DNA of 64,000 bases from JBOFWL01 sp051653605 (GTDB lineage: Bacteria; Spirochaetota; Brevinematia; Brevinematales; Brevinemataceae), in assembly GCA_051653605.1 (NCBI GenBank), contig JBOFWL010000009.1:1-64000 (forward strand). The letters are read 5' to 3'. The notes below the pieces were generated by a model. It saw only the letters and a program-made list of their open reading frames with translations, was not told the DNA's origin and searched no databases. The position numbers and the translations under genes were made by a program. Below are positions 40,799 through 49,977 of this stretch, one piece after another; the first letter of the stretch is position 1; each line of letters starts with the position of its first letter.

Positions 40799-41926
40799 AT
40801 GGCAGAAAAAGGGAAAATACTTGTTATTGACGATTCTCTTGTTGTGCAAAACTATATGAGTAAAGTATTAGCAAATCTTCCTGATCTAGAACAGTGTGGA
40901 TTTGCAACTAACGGGATCTTTGGCTTTCAAAAAATTAAAAGCACCAACCCTGATGTAGTGGTTCTTGATCTTGAGATGGACAAAGGAAACGGACTTTACG
41001 TTATTAAAGAGATCGAAACACATATTCCTCCAAAAGATAGACCTTATATTATTATTCACAGCACTCGATCCATGCATGGAGACCCCATGTTTATGGAGGC
41101 GATGAAGTATGGCTTTTGCGATTTTATGCTGAAGATTCAGGGAAGAGCCGATACACTTCTTGCCAATGCACGAGGGGCTATGCTCTTAAAAATTCGTAGC
41201 GCGGTTAAGGTGCGTCGTCTACGAACAAAATCCTCAAATTTTTCACCTAGCCCCAGCTCCCCATCGACAACTTCTGTCGAAAATAGCAACATCCCTCATG
41301 GGCTTTCTAACCTCGAAGATATCATTACTAATATTCAAACAAAACCCCAACTGCTTGTTATCGGAGCATCAACCGGAGGGCCCGGTGTTATTTGTAATAT
41401 CAGCAAGCACTTAAAAGATATTAAAATACCTGTTGTTGTTATTCAGCATATGCCAGAAACCTTTACTCGCTCTTTTGCCCTTGAATTAGGAAAACTTAGT
41501 GGGCTTCCTTCAGTCGAGCTAACTCATAATATGGCACTAGAACGAGGGCGTATTCATGTTTTCCCTGGTGGAGCCCATGGCCGGTTGAGTTCTTTTGGTA
41601 ATTTGCTTGTCTACTATAGCGACTATCAAAACTATATCGCCCACCCCTTCAAACCATCGATTAATCTTGCCATTGAAAGCCTTTGTTGCTCTTTTACGGG
41701 AACAACGCTGGGTGTGATTTTAAGCGGAATGGGTAAAGATGGGGCTCTTGCAATGAAAACGCTTCGCCAACAAGGTTCGTTCATCATTGCTCAAGACAAG
41801 CTCTCCAGTGCCGTATGGGGAATGCCCGGTAGCGCTGTTGCAGAGGATGCAGTCGACTTGATTCTCTCTGAAGACGATATAGGATTAGGTATTCGTCGTA
41901 TTTTAGAGCATCGCAATTTATTATAA
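40799..41926 (+). CDS. cheB: Chemoreceptor methylesterase/deamidase CheB
   Basis: 375 residues. Receiver domain 1-125 with Asp11-Asp12 and phospho-acceptor Asp57 (VVVLDLEM); a Ser/Pro linker (150-170); catalytic domain with GASTGGPG (Ser), VIQHMPETFT (His) and LSGMGKDGALAM (Asp). Phosphorylation by CheA activates it to remove receptor methyl groups. The conserved lysine-containing end of the receiver is modified (FCDFMLKIQGR). Follows cheR. Confidence 0.96.
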   Translation: MAEKGKILVIDDSLVVQNYMSKVLANLPDLEQCGFATNGIFGFQKIKSTNPDVVVLDLEMDKGNGLYVIKEIETHIPPKDRPYIIIHSTRSMHGDPMFMEAMKYGFCDFMLKIQGRADTLLANARGAMLLKIRSAVKVRRLRTKSSNFSPSPSSPSTTSVENSNIPHGLSNLEDIITNIQTKPQLLVIGASTGGPGVICNISKHLKDIKIPVVVIQHMPETFTRSFALELGKLSGLPSVELTHNMALERGRIHVFPGGAHGRLSSFGNLLVYYSDYQNYIAHPFKPSINLAIESLCCSFTGTTLGVILSGMGKDGALAMKTLRQQGSFIIAQDKLSSAVWGMPGSAVAEDAVDLILSEDDIGLGIRRILEHRNLL

Positions 41927-41954
41927 AATAATGGTTTAAAGAAAGGAGAGGAAA

Positions 41955-44297
41955 ATGGACGACTGGAAAGAGTTGATTAAAGATTTCCTCGATGAAGCGT
42001 ATACGTTAATCGAAAGTTTAGAAGAAAGCCTTCTGAATTTAGAAAAAAATTCAGCCAACCAAGCTGCCATTGACACCGTTTTCCGAGTGGCACATACAAT
42101 TAAGGGTGGAGCTGGGGCTGTTGGGTTTGAAGATGTACAGCAGCTCACCCATGAAATGGAAGATGTTCTTGATATTGTTCGCACCCAAAAAATATCTTTT
42201 ACTCCAGATGATATTACTCTAATGCTCGAAGTTCGAGACCGTCTTGAGCAAATGCTTAAAGCTCATGAGTCCAATGCGCCTCTCGATTTTGAGGCTACTC
42301 AGGGGCTTATCACGCGGCTTCAAAAAATAAAGAATGGGTCTCAGCCTCCAGCAGAGTCTTCAGAGGCAAGCGCTAACACCAATATAGATTCCTCATTTGC
42401 AATTGATTCCCTCCCCATTGCCGCTCGTTTCAACATGACACCAGAATTAGTTCAACTTTTTCAAGATTCTATGCATTCTGGAGAAAGATTTGTCTTTGTT
42501 GAAATCCGTTTTAACGAAAAATACGAGATGAAAGAAGTTGGCCCTCTTGAAATATTAAATATCATTAATAACTTTGCAGAGCCTATTCATCTCAATCCCG
42601 ATGTAGAAACTATAGATGTTGAATATCACAACTATCTAAATGTTATCCTACCAACAGAGGAAAGCATAGAGTATATCCAATATAAATTAAGCATTCCCGA
42701 TGTTGTTACGTCTGTTCGGGTGTACGAGCTTTCCGATGATTTTATAGAGGCCTTATCTCAAAGTATGAGAGGGATTTCCGTTAGTTACGACAAGCCCTCG
42801 CAGAAGAGTACTACTACGGCACCAGCTGAAGAAGTAAAAGATATTCCCACCGAACCAACGCCAACTAAGCCTAAAGAAGAGATTGTCCCCATTAAAGCCC
42901 CCGCCACCCCGCCTGAAAGCGAAGAAAAAAGAAATCCTACGCTAAGAGTAGAAAGTGGCCGCATCGATGAGTTACTCAATCTGATGGGTGAGATTGTTAT
43001 TATTAAATCTGGGTTGGGGCAATTCGAAATTGATATGGAGAAATCCATTCACAAAATTCGTACAAGCTTACGTAACGTGTTATCTTCAACAATCTTACTC
43101 CCCCTCAGCGAAGATAATAACCAAAATACCCAACGTAACAAGGATCTTCGTAAAAGCATCCAATTACTAAACGAGCATATGGACATCTATACAGACTATA
43201 TGCAGCAACTTTCTCGGATTTCTTCGTCGTTACAGGGGAGAATGATGAATCTTCGCATGGTACCTGTACAAACAGTATTTTCTCGGTTTCCTCGGCTTAT
43301 TAGAGATATTGCAAAACAGCTAGGCAAAAATGTTGATCTCATCATCGAGGGGGAAGAAACTGAAATCGACAAAGGTATGATCGACGATCTCTACGATCCT
43401 CTCATGCATATGATACGAAATTCACTCGATCACGCCATTGAAACCCCTGCTAAACGCCAAGCAGCAGGCAAACAAGCCACTGGAACTATACGTCTATCTG
43501 CCTTTCAAGAGGGTGATAGCATCTTTATAGAGGTTTCCGATGATGGAAAAGGCATTGATGGCAACGTTATCAAGCGTAAAGCCATTGAAAAAGGCTTCAT
43601 AACCGAAGATCAAGCCCTTCAACTAAGCGAAAAAGAAGCCGTATCTTTGGTTTTTGCCCCAGGTTTCAGCACTGCCGACCAAATATCAAACTTGTCTGGC
43701 AGGGGCGTGGGCATGGATGTAGTTCGCAGTAAAATTGAAGAACTCGGGGGAAGCGCAAGCATCTCCACCGAGCTAGGGCAAGGCACTAGTGTTCGCATTC
43801 GGCTCCCTCTAACTTTGGCCATTATTCAAGGATTGCTGCTCCAAGTAGAGGGAATTTACTTTGTTATACCCGTTGCCTCGGTAGAAGAGACTGTCATTCT
43901 CAATCCTAAAGAAATTACACACCTCAAACACTATATGGCGCTTTCTTTCCGTGGAAAATTAATCCCTATTCTCTCTCTATCTGGCGTTCTTTATAACAAT
44001 AACTCTCTAGATAGAGAACGTTATAAAGAAAATGTTCAAATAGATGATACCAACCAGCAACAACGCGATTATTGTATTATCATTAAATACGGAGACCGAC
44101 AAGTAGGAGTTGTAGTATCATCAATTATAGGCGAACAAGATATTGTGATTAAACCTCTAGATACCTCTCTTATTAGAAGCCCCGGTTTAGCCGCCGCAAC
44201 AATTGTCGGAAACGGAGAGATAGGATTCATCCTCGATATGGCTCAAATCATCCGGCACTATTTTAATAGTACCAGAGGAGGTTCTCATGGAGAATAG
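41955..44297 (+). CDS. cheA: Chemotaxis histidine kinase CheA
   Basis: 780 residues in the order HPt (His47 in VAHTIKGGAGAVGF), a CheY/CheB-binding region (about 155-280), Pro/Glu linker, dimerisation helices (from about 320: LRVESGRIDELLNLMGEIVI), ATPase (HMIRNSLDHAIE, VSDDGKGID, GRGVGMDVV, GTSVRIRLPLT) and a C-terminal CheW-like domain. It phosphorylates CheY and CheB in response to receptors. AAGGAGAGG precedes the ATG. Overlaps cheW by 11 bases. Confidence 0.97.
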   Translation: MDDWKELIKDFLDEAYTLIESLEESLLNLEKNSANQAAIDTVFRVAHTIKGGAGAVGFEDVQQLTHEMEDVLDIVRTQKISFTPDDITLMLEVRDRLEQMLKAHESNAPLDFEATQGLITRLQKIKNGSQPPAESSEASANTNIDSSFAIDSLPIAARFNMTPELVQLFQDSMHSGERFVFVEIRFNEKYEMKEVGPLEILNIINNFAEPIHLNPDVETIDVEYHNYLNVILPTEESIEYIQYKLSIPDVVTSVRVYELSDDFIEALSQSMRGISVSYDKPSQKSTTTAPAEEVKDIPTEPTPTKPKEEIVPIKAPATPPESEEKRNPTLRVESGRIDELLNLMGEIVIIKSGLGQFEIDMEKSIHKIRTSLRNVLSSTILLPLSEDNNQNTQRNKDLRKSIQLLNEHMDIYTDYMQQLSRISSSLQGRMMNLRMVPVQTVFSRFPRLIRDIAKQLGKNVDLIIEGEETEIDKGMIDDLYDPLMHMIRNSLDHAIETPAKRQAAGKQATGTIRLSAFQEGDSIFIEVSDDGKGIDGNVIKRKAIEKGFITEDQALQLSEKEAVSLVFAPGFSTADQISNLSGRGVGMDVVRSKIEELGGSASISTELGQGTSVRIRLPLTLAIIQGLLLQVEGIYFVIPVASVEETVILNPKEITHLKHYMALSFRGKLIPILSLSGVLYNNNSLDRERYKENVQIDDTNQQQRDYCIIIKYGDRQVGVVVSSIIGEQDIVIKPLDTSLIRSPGLAAATIVGNGEIGFILDMAQIIRHYFNSTRGGSHGE

Positions 44298-44811
44298 TTT
44301 TTCACAGACAAAAGTAAGCACTACCATCGACGAAGTTTTATTCCATACCGTTACTTTCTGTTTAGATGAACAAACCTATGCCGTAGATATTTTACATATC
44401 AGAGATATCGTAATGGGAAAAACGATCTATCGAATCCCCAATGCGGATAATATTCTACTAGGAGTAGTAAATCTTCGAGGGGAAATCATTCCTGTTTATT
44501 CTTTAAAAGCATTCTTAGGGCTTGAAGAACCAAAAATTGGCACAAACAAAACCGTTATTTGTAGCGAAGAAGATGAATATCTGATTATTATGAAGATAGA
44601 ATCACGATTGTTTGCCGTAGCAGTGGATCACATACATAAAAATATCACAATTACAGCAAAAAATTTTAGCGAAGGTAGCTACATGGACAAATGGCAAAAA
44701 AATACCATTTTCACAGGCGTAATTATAGACGGCGACGATAATATTCTGATGATGGATGTACCTGGGTTATTAAAAATATTGTTGGAACGAAATAGCCAAA
44801 AGATGAAATAA
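44287..44811 (+). CDS. cheW: Coupling protein CheW
   Basis: 174 residues. CheW SH3-like fold: LFHTVTFCLDEQTYAVDILHIRDIV, IPNADNILLGVVNLRGEIIPVYSLKAFLGL and VIDGDDNILMMDVPGLL. It links receptors to CheA. AGGAGG of its ribosome site lies in the cheA end. Confidence 0.95.
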   Translation: MENSFSQTKVSTTIDEVLFHTVTFCLDEQTYAVDILHIRDIVMGKTIYRIPNADNILLGVVNLRGEIIPVYSLKAFLGLEEPKIGTNKTVICSEEDEYLIIMKIESRLFAVAVDHIHKNITITAKNFSEGSYMDKWQKNTIFTGVIIDGDDNILMMDVPGLLKILLERNSQKMK

Positions 44812-44823
44812 TAGCAAAAAATA

Positions 44824-44852
44824 TTGACGTAATTTATTATTTTCATTATAAT
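44824..44852 (+). promoter_or_regulatory. Internal promoter upstream of cheX
   Basis: TTGACG (44824-44829), 17-bp spacer, TATAAT (44847-44852) in the 79-base gap after cheW; would transcribe cheX-cheY separately. Confidence 0.75.
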
Positions 44853-44890
44853 ATGGCAATAGATTCGGCCAAAGTCGACAAGGAGTCTAT

Positions 44891-45352
44891 ATGTTAATTG
44901 ATTACATAAACCCATTTGTAGAAGCAACATTCGAGGTAATGAGCGAAATTCTTAATGCTCCTGTTCGTCGAGGTCAGCTTCAGCTAAAAAAATTAGGCGA
45001 CGGAATGAATGGCATTGCTGTAATTATAGGTGTTACAGGGTCTGTTTCTGGGCGTATAATTTTTGATATGACAGAAGAAGTCGCGCTTCGCCTTTCAAGC
45101 AAGTTAAATGATGAAAATTTCCCTGTACTTAATGAATTAGCTCGGAGTACTATTGCTGAAATTGGCAACATGGTTACGGCACGGGCGGTCACAAAACTCT
45201 CAAAAGAGTCTCGGTCGTTTAATTTTAGTCCCCCTACTCTCATAGTAGGCACTGGTATTTCTGTTTTTGAAGGCGAAAGTGTTGAAGCATTAATTATTCC
45301 TATCGATACAGGATATGGGATAATTGAGATCAACATCGCATTTAAAGAATAG
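44891..45352 (+). CDS. cheX: CheY-phosphate phosphatase CheX
   Basis: 153 residues. CheC/CheX family helix with E-x-x-N (STIAEIGNMVTARA) holding the catalytic Glu and Asn, and a second GTGISVFEGESVEALIIPI half. CheX dephosphorylates CheY and is the usual phosphatase in spirochaetes, where CheZ is missing. AAGGAG before the ATG. Followed by cheY after 34 bases. Confidence 0.93.
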   Translation: MLIDYINPFVEATFEVMSEILNAPVRRGQLQLKKLGDGMNGIAVIIGVTGSVSGRIIFDMTEEVALRLSSKLNDENFPVLNELARSTIAEIGNMVTARAVTKLSKESRSFNFSPPTLIVGTGISVFEGESVEALIIPIDTGYGIIEINIAFKE

Positions 45353-45386
45353 ATATAGAAAAAATTATTAAAGAAGGCATACAACA

Positions 45387-45809
45387 ATGAAAGTAATTTT
45401 TAGTGAAGATGGATTACCTACAGGTCAGACAAAAAATGGACAATCACTTGGGGTACTTTGCGTGGATGATTCTCAATTTATCCTTAAGCAAATGCATCAA
45501 ATTTTGGTTTCTCGAAACTTTGTCATTGTGGATAGTGCTCTCAACGGTGTTGAAGCACTGATGAAATATAAAGAACGTCAGTCTGAAATTCATCTTATAA
45601 CCTTAGATATTACAATGCCAGAAATGGATGGGCTTACAACTCTTAAAAAACTAAGAGAAATTAATCCTGATGTTAATGTTGTGATGGTTACAGCACTTGG
45701 AACAGCCGATACCGTAAAAGAAGCTATCAAACTTGGAGCAAAAGGTTATATTGTTAAACCCCTCAACCGAGATAAAGTTTTAGAACGTATTGGTAAAATT
45801 TTCAGTTAA
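45387..45809 (+). CDS. cheY: Chemotaxis response regulator CheY
   Basis: 140 residues: a receiver domain after about 20 extra N-terminal residues. Asp27-Asp28, phospho-acceptor Asp74 (LITLDITMPEMDG), Thr in MVTALG and Lys in GYIVKPL are present. Controls flagellar motor switching. Last gene before a strong terminator. Confidence 0.95.
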   Translation: MKVIFSEDGLPTGQTKNGQSLGVLCVDDSQFILKQMHQILVSRNFVIVDSALNGVEALMKYKERQSEIHLITLDITMPEMDGLTTLKKLREINPDVNVVMVTALGTADTVKEAIKLGAKGYIVKPLNRDKVLERIGKIFS

Positions 45810-45812
45810 GAT

Positions 45813-45849
45813 AAAAAAACTAAAGAATCTGTTTCTTTAGTTTTTTTTT
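45813..45849 (+). terminator. Terminator of the chemotaxis operon
   Basis: Stem of at least ten pairs (45818-45827 with 45833-45842), five-base loop, T-run of nine. A TATAAT at 45859-45864 just after may start the next operon. Confidence 0.85.
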
Positions 45850-45883
45850 GTTTTCTGCTATAATGAAAGCCAAAGGAGTTCCT

Positions 45884-46627
45884 ATGATTTTTGTGTTTCT
45901 TCTCTTGGTTGCGGTTCCAAGCTTTGGCCGTGTCTATATTGACTACACAGACAATCTTCCTGCTCAACGGGTGCTTAGTAATGTTGGTATTCTTACCATT
46001 CCAGGGCGTATTTCTCAAGCAGAAGCATTGGGATACTCCGCAAAGGAAATCGCAATTTATCTACCTATTTCGGCACTATCCTTAGAGCGGCCTGCGTCTA
46101 TTTCAGAACAAATTGTAACTTTAGGGCGTCGAGGGCGTTATACTGTCTTCATCGACCTAAAAAACCTGCCTAATTTTACAAAAGAGCGGATAAAACAACA
46201 GCTTCAAAGCATTAAAAACATAGAATTTCTGGAAGAAGCCCCTATTACATTACCCTCTTCTCCCATACAACAAGACCAAACGCTTTTTCGAATAGTATTA
46301 AGTATTATCGCTGGCAGAGATGTTTTTTTAGCAGAAAATTTCTCCACCAACCCCTATTCTGCAATGATTCTAAATTACACCCTTCGCCCCAAGCAACGGC
46401 TTCAAGTGTTAACATGGGAGCAAGGGCAAATGGTGCTTTATCCTGATGCGTTGCTGGTACAAAATGAAGGTGAGCTAGCCATCACAACGCTTAAACGAGA
46501 TTTTTTTCGGCGTGGGCGTTCTTTTACAACCAAAAGTGAGCAGGGCTCGATGATTTTATGGGAGAATGATGCACGATTGCAGATGATTCTTTTCCCACAG
46601 CAAGTAGCCTTTTGGAGGATGTTATAA
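45884..46627 (+). CDS. Exported protein, function unknown
   Basis: 247 residues from ATG 45884 (AAGGAG before it; the frame is open 12 codons earlier inside the terminator region). Sec signal MIFVFLLLVAVPSFG. Mature part has two similar beta/alpha stretches (VGILTIPGRIS, IAIYLPISALSLERP) and ends LFPQQVAFWRML. Its last bases supply the ribosome-site-like GGAGG for the next gene. Family not recognised. Confidence 0.6.
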   Translation: MIFVFLLLVAVPSFGRVYIDYTDNLPAQRVLSNVGILTIPGRISQAEALGYSAKEIAIYLPISALSLERPASISEQIVTLGRRGRYTVFIDLKNLPNFTKERIKQQLQSIKNIEFLEEAPITLPSSPIQQDQTLFRIVLSIIAGRDVFLAENFSTNPYSAMILNYTLRPKQRLQVLTWEQGQMVLYPDALLVQNEGELAITTLKRDFFRRGRSFTTKSEQGSMILWENDARLQMILFPQQVAFWRML

Positions 46628-47430
46628 AATATTTAATTTTCACCGTTTTTTTTCTTTTATTAAACGCATGCTCTACCTATCAAAAAGCAAATCAACTCTA
46701 TAATAAAGGAGAATTCGGAAAATCCTACGAGATTCTGCGTCAAAACCCTCTAAATGGAGATAAATATCGAATTCTCGAATTAAAAGTGCTTCTCGGACAA
46801 GCTTTTTCCGGTAATACAAACTATTTGCACCTACTTGAAGAGCATTTATTACTGCCGGCACCAAAGAAAGGCGAAGATATTTATCGTCTAACCTCTGCAT
46901 GGTTGATATTTCTTCGCGCTCAAACATCAGATGACTTCAAAAGTATTTTATCTATCCTTCCAACAGAGCCAATAAAAGACCCTATAATAGAATATGCTCG
47001 ATTAGTTGTTCAGAATCAATCTTTACTTAAGTTGCAGCGTTACCAAGAAGCCGTTTTCAACCTCGATGGGAAAACAGGGCGGCGTCCAGATCTCGTCTAT
47101 TTACTGGCATCAGCATATAAGGGAATGAAAAAAAATGAAGAATCACTGTTGCTCTACCGAGAAACTATAAAGATTTCCAAAGATACCGTTTTACAAGGAT
47201 TGAGTTATTTCTATATAGGAGAAATACTTGAGCAGGAAGGAAAACCTAAAGAAGCAAAAGATGCCTATTTGAAGTCATGGGGATTTGCTGCGGATAATGC
47301 CACTCTTAATTTCAAGATTGGCCAATTATTATCAATAGAAGGCTACGAAACACTTCCTCAACGTTTTTATCGCTCTACGCTTCGTTTGGATGAAAATCAT
47401 GCAGAAGCATGGTATTATCTCAATCTATAG
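46612..47430 (+). CDS. TPR-like lipoprotein
   Basis: Up to 272 residues. The signal is IKYLIFTVFFLLLNAC with lipobox LNAC. The mature protein is helical, with TPR-like pairs (YLLASAYKGMKKNEESLLLYRETI, YFYIGEILEQEGKPKEAKDAYLKSW, AEAWYYLNL). The start is unclear: TTG 46612 lacks an upstream ribosome site, whereas GGAGG (46614-46618) would direct initiation at the ATA codon 46624. Translation is coupled to the previous gene (overlap of 16 bases). Confidence 0.65.
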   Translation: MEDVIKYLIFTVFFLLLNACSTYQKANQLYNKGEFGKSYEILRQNPLNGDKYRILELKVLLGQAFSGNTNYLHLLEEHLLLPAPKKGEDIYRLTSAWLIFLRAQTSDDFKSILSILPTEPIKDPIIEYARLVVQNQSLLKLQRYQEAVFNLDGKTGRRPDLVYLLASAYKGMKKNEESLLLYRETIKISKDTVLQGLSYFYIGEILEQEGKPKEAKDAYLKSWGFAADNATLNFKIGQLLSIEGYETLPQRFYRSTLRLDENHAEAWYYLNL

Positions 47431-47442
47431 AAGGAGCCATTA

Positions 47443-47922
47443 ATGAAAAAAAGCCTGATTTTAATATTTTTCTTCACAACAGGATGCATGCAAAGCTCTC
47501 TTTTATACATTAGACATCAAAATCCTCAGCCTTTATTCACTGTTAAGCAGATTTTAGGCGAATCTGGACTTATTTTTGATGAGAAAAACACGTCTCAACC
47601 CATTTTATTAGATCAAACAAACCTTCCTACAGTTGAAATCAAGGCTCCAGAACAACGATCTCTACTTGTTGAGACAAAAATACTCGAAACTAGCCCTGGT
47701 AGCACCATTAATATTCAGGTAGATACTCAAAATCGGTATGTTGCCTCAATATTTTATTCGTCTGCTGGCCTTATTTATATGAAAGATAACTCGATTCCCT
47801 TACAAGGGCGTTTTGTTTTTCAAGTTGGAGATAAAACTGGAGAAGTTCGGATTCGTTTATATCAAAAAGATGGAACGCTTTTGAAAGAGGAACGCTGGTT
47901 TATTGAGGTGCGCCCGTCTTAG
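47443..47922 (+). CDS. Putative lipoprotein
   Basis: 159 residues. Signal MKKSLILIFFFTTGC, lipobox TTGC. Mature part is beta-rich (STINIQVDTQNRYVASIFY, GRFVFQVGDKTGEVRIRLYQ), like an Ig- or jelly-roll fold. AAGGAG precedes the ATG. The end overlaps the convergent yqeK-like gene by 23 bases. Confidence 0.6.
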   Translation: MKKSLILIFFFTTGCMQSSLLYIRHQNPQPLFTVKQILGESGLIFDEKNTSQPILLDQTNLPTVEIKAPEQRSLLVETKILETSPGSTINIQVDTQNRYVASIFYSSAGLIYMKDNSIPLQGRFVFQVGDKTGEVRIRLYQKDGTLLKEERWFIEVRPS

Positions 47923-48526
47923 TTCTCAAAAAATGGTAATATTGTATGCCTTCAGGGTGAAGATACAGCCCTTTTTTCAATACATGAGTAAGTTTTTCAC
48001 TAGTAACAAGCAATAAAGCCTCATCCAATTGTTTAGGGAGCAATTCTAAGATATGAGAATTATCAAAACCGCGTCCTTCTTCACAATAATCAGATAAAAA
48101 AAGAAGCTTTCCCACCAAATCTAGAGAACAATGGCCTGTAGTATGATACCTAACGGCATTTTCTAATGAAGAATCATTAATTTTAAATATGTTTGGGATA
48201 ATCCAAGCATCTATCACACAATGATAGAGTGCAGAAAATGTCTTGAATGGATCCTTCGGCATAGGGATATCAAGTAAATTAGCAAGATTTAGCTGCTCAG
48301 CAGAAGAAAGCCCCTTAACAAAATCATGAAACCAAACTGCTTGCTCCAAACGGTAGGTATCTTCGGGAGAAAGATTAAACAAGATAGCCAATTCTAGCGC
48401 TTTTTTATGAACGCCTTCAACATGCTTAAATCTTTTCTCTGAAAGAAGATGCACACTTGCCTGTTTAAGAGATAGTGGGTCGGAAGCACAAGGTTTGTTA
48501 AAGAAAGAAATATAATTATTTACCAT
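47900..48526 (-). CDS. YqeK-like HD-domain phosphohydrolase
   Basis: 208 residues from ATG 48526. The HD motifs are FKHVEGVHKKALELA, WFHDFVKG (His-Asp), YHTTGHCSLDLVGKLLFLSDYCEEGRGF, matching YqeK, which hydrolyses Ap4A and is often near nadD/rsfS. The frame continues 16 codons upstream, but that part overlaps the promoter. The -10 ends six bases before the ATG and there is no ribosome site, so the mRNA is probably leaderless. Confidence 0.8.
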   Translation of the reverse strand: MVNNYISFFNKPCASDPLSLKQASVHLLSEKRFKHVEGVHKKALELAILFNLSPEDTYRLEQAVWFHDFVKGLSSAEQLNLANLLDIPMPKDPFKTFSALYHCVIDAWIIPNIFKINDSSLENAVRYHTTGHCSLDLVGKLLFLSDYCEEGRGFDNSHILELLPKQLDEALLLVTSEKLTHVLKKGLYLHPEGIQYYHFLRTKTGAPQ

Positions 48527-48532
48527 GGCACT

Positions 48533-48561
48533 ATTATAACACGTTTTTTTCTTTTTTACAA
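48533..48561 (-). promoter_or_regulatory. Promoter of the yqeK-like gene, predicted leaderless
   Basis: Minus strand: TTGTAA (48556-48561), 17-bp spacer, TATAAT (48533-48538). Six bases then separate it from ATG 48526. Confidence 0.65.
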
Positions 48562-48567
48562 GAAGAC

Positions 48568-48597
48568 TTGACAAATAGTCCTAAAATCAATTATAAT
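48568..48597 (+). promoter_or_regulatory. Promoter of rpmE
   Basis: TTGACA (48568-48573), 18-bp spacer, TATAAT (48592-48597); back-to-back with the yqeK promoter. Confidence 0.75.
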
Positions 48598-48623
48598 TAG
48601 AGATAAAAGCTAGGAGTTTCTTC

Positions 48624-48830
48624 ATGAAGCAAGGTATTCATCCCAATGTTCAAAATACAAAAGTTGTATGCAGCTGTGGTAATACATTTCAAATCCGTAG
48701 CACTGTAAGTGATATGGTTGTCGAAGTCTGTTCTCAATGTCATCCATTTTATACTGGTCAATCCCGTAACACCGAACGAGGTGGTATGGTAGAACGCTTC
48801 AAAAATCGTTATAACATCAACAAAAAATAG
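48624..48830 (+). CDS. rpmE: 50S ribosomal protein bL31
   Basis: 68 residues, C+ zinc form: VVCSCGNTFQIRS and EVCSQCHPFYTGQ supply the four cysteines. Structural protein of the large ribosomal subunit. AGGAG before the ATG. Possibly co-transcribed with xseA (a four-base gap). Confidence 0.97.
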   Translation: MKQGIHPNVQNTKVVCSCGNTFQIRSTVSDMVVEVCSQCHPFYTGQSRNTERGGMVERFKNRYNINKK

Positions 48831-48834
48831 TTTG

Positions 48835-49977
48835 ATGCTTCACCCCAGTTTAGAAAAGTCGGCGCTCTCTGTGAGTGCCGTTGCTTTTTTTATCTCCAAT
48901 CTGCTAAAAAATCACCTTGGCTCTTTGATTGTTTGCGGTGAAATCTCTGGATTACGTCGCGGTGGCAGAGGCTCTTATATTTACTTTTCTCTTATTGATG
49001 AAAAATCGAAAATTGAATGCCTTACCCATATATCCAGTGCCGGAGGGAAAGCCTTGCAGGCACTAAACGATGGGGATCGTATTCTAGTTTTTGCCCAGCC
49101 TAGTTTTTATGGTGCTGGGGGGAAACTTAGCTTCTTCACCGACGAAATATTAAAGCTTGGAGAAGGGCTTTTTGGTAGCGCCGTAGAAGAGTTGCGTAAA
49201 AAGCTTTATGCAGAAGGGCTTTTTGCTGAAGATCGAAAAAAAACTTTGCCTCTATATCCTCAACATGTGGGTATTGTCACCTCGGCTGAGGGAGCGGTAG
49301 TTCATGATATCATCCGCATTGCTAAAGATCGGTGGCCATTAGTTGAATTATCTTTGTTTCCTGCGCTTGTTCAAGGGGAAAAAGCCCCTCAAAGCTTGTT
49401 GTCTGCCTTAGAAAACGCTCTTTCTCACCCTTTAGAAGCAATTATCATTGGAAGAGGTGGGGGAAGCAGTGATGATCTCTCTGCTTTTAATGATGAAGAG
49501 CTAGTTCGTGCCATTGCCAATGCAGAAATACCTATTGTTTCGGCTGTTGGGCATGAAATCGACTTATCTTTATGCGATTTTGCTGCTGATTACTCTGCTC
49601 CTACTCCAACTGGCGCGGCGATGAAACTCTTTCCTGATAAAAATGATGTGGAAAGAGAAATTCAATCTACATTACTTCGTATTCGTCGGGCTTACCACCA
49701 GTATCTCAGCGATCAACTTGATGAAACTGAAAATATCATCAATAATATACGTCAATATTGGAAACAAACAATTCAAGAACATCTTGAGGATGTTTATCGA
49801 TTAAATATTAAAATTGAAAATGCTCATCCAGAACGGATTTTAGAACGAGGCTATGCCTTAGTCCTCGATAATGATGGGCAAAGAGCTGAATATTTTCAAC
49901 CAGAACAACAAATCACAATACTTACATCAGGCCGTACCGTGCGTGCCACTGTAAATGAAGCGAGTAAACGACAATGA
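48835..49977 (+). CDS. xseA: Exonuclease VII large subunit
   Basis: 380 residues from ATG 48835 (TTG 48832 is an equal alternative). N-terminal OB fold (ISGLRRGGRGSYIYFSLIDEKSKIECL), catalytic region (VGIVTSAEGAVVHDII, IIIGRGGGSSDDLSAFNDEELVRAI, VSAVGHEIDLSLCDFAADYSAPTP) and C-terminal coiled coil plus a final ERGYALVLD element. Degrades single-stranded DNA. No xseB follows in the window. Confidence 0.93.
   Translation: MLHPSLEKSALSVSAVAFFISNLLKNHLGSLIVCGEISGLRRGGRGSYIYFSLIDEKSKIECLTHISSAGGKALQALNDGDRILVFAQPSFYGAGGKLSFFTDEILKLGEGLFGSAVEELRKKLYAEGLFAEDRKKTLPLYPQHVGIVTSAEGAVVHDIIRIAKDRWPLVELSLFPALVQGEKAPQSLLSALENALSHPLEAIIIGRGGGSSDDLSAFNDEELVRAIANAEIPIVSAVGHEIDLSLCDFAADYSAPTPTGAAMKLFPDKNDVEREIQSTLLRIRRAYHQYLSDQLDETENIINNIRQYWKQTIQEHLEDVYRLNIKIENAHPERILERGYALVLDNDGQRAEYFQPEQQITILTSGRTVRATVNEASKRQ

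Noticed and set aside
42785..43048. Minus-strand 87-codon frame inside cheA
   Set aside because: Opposite the Pro/Ser linker of cheA, low complexity, no ribosome site.
45836..45864. Promoter of the exported protein after cheY
   Set aside because: TATAAT at 45859-45864 is good, but no acceptable -35 exists within the terminator T-run, so it was not listed as a feature.
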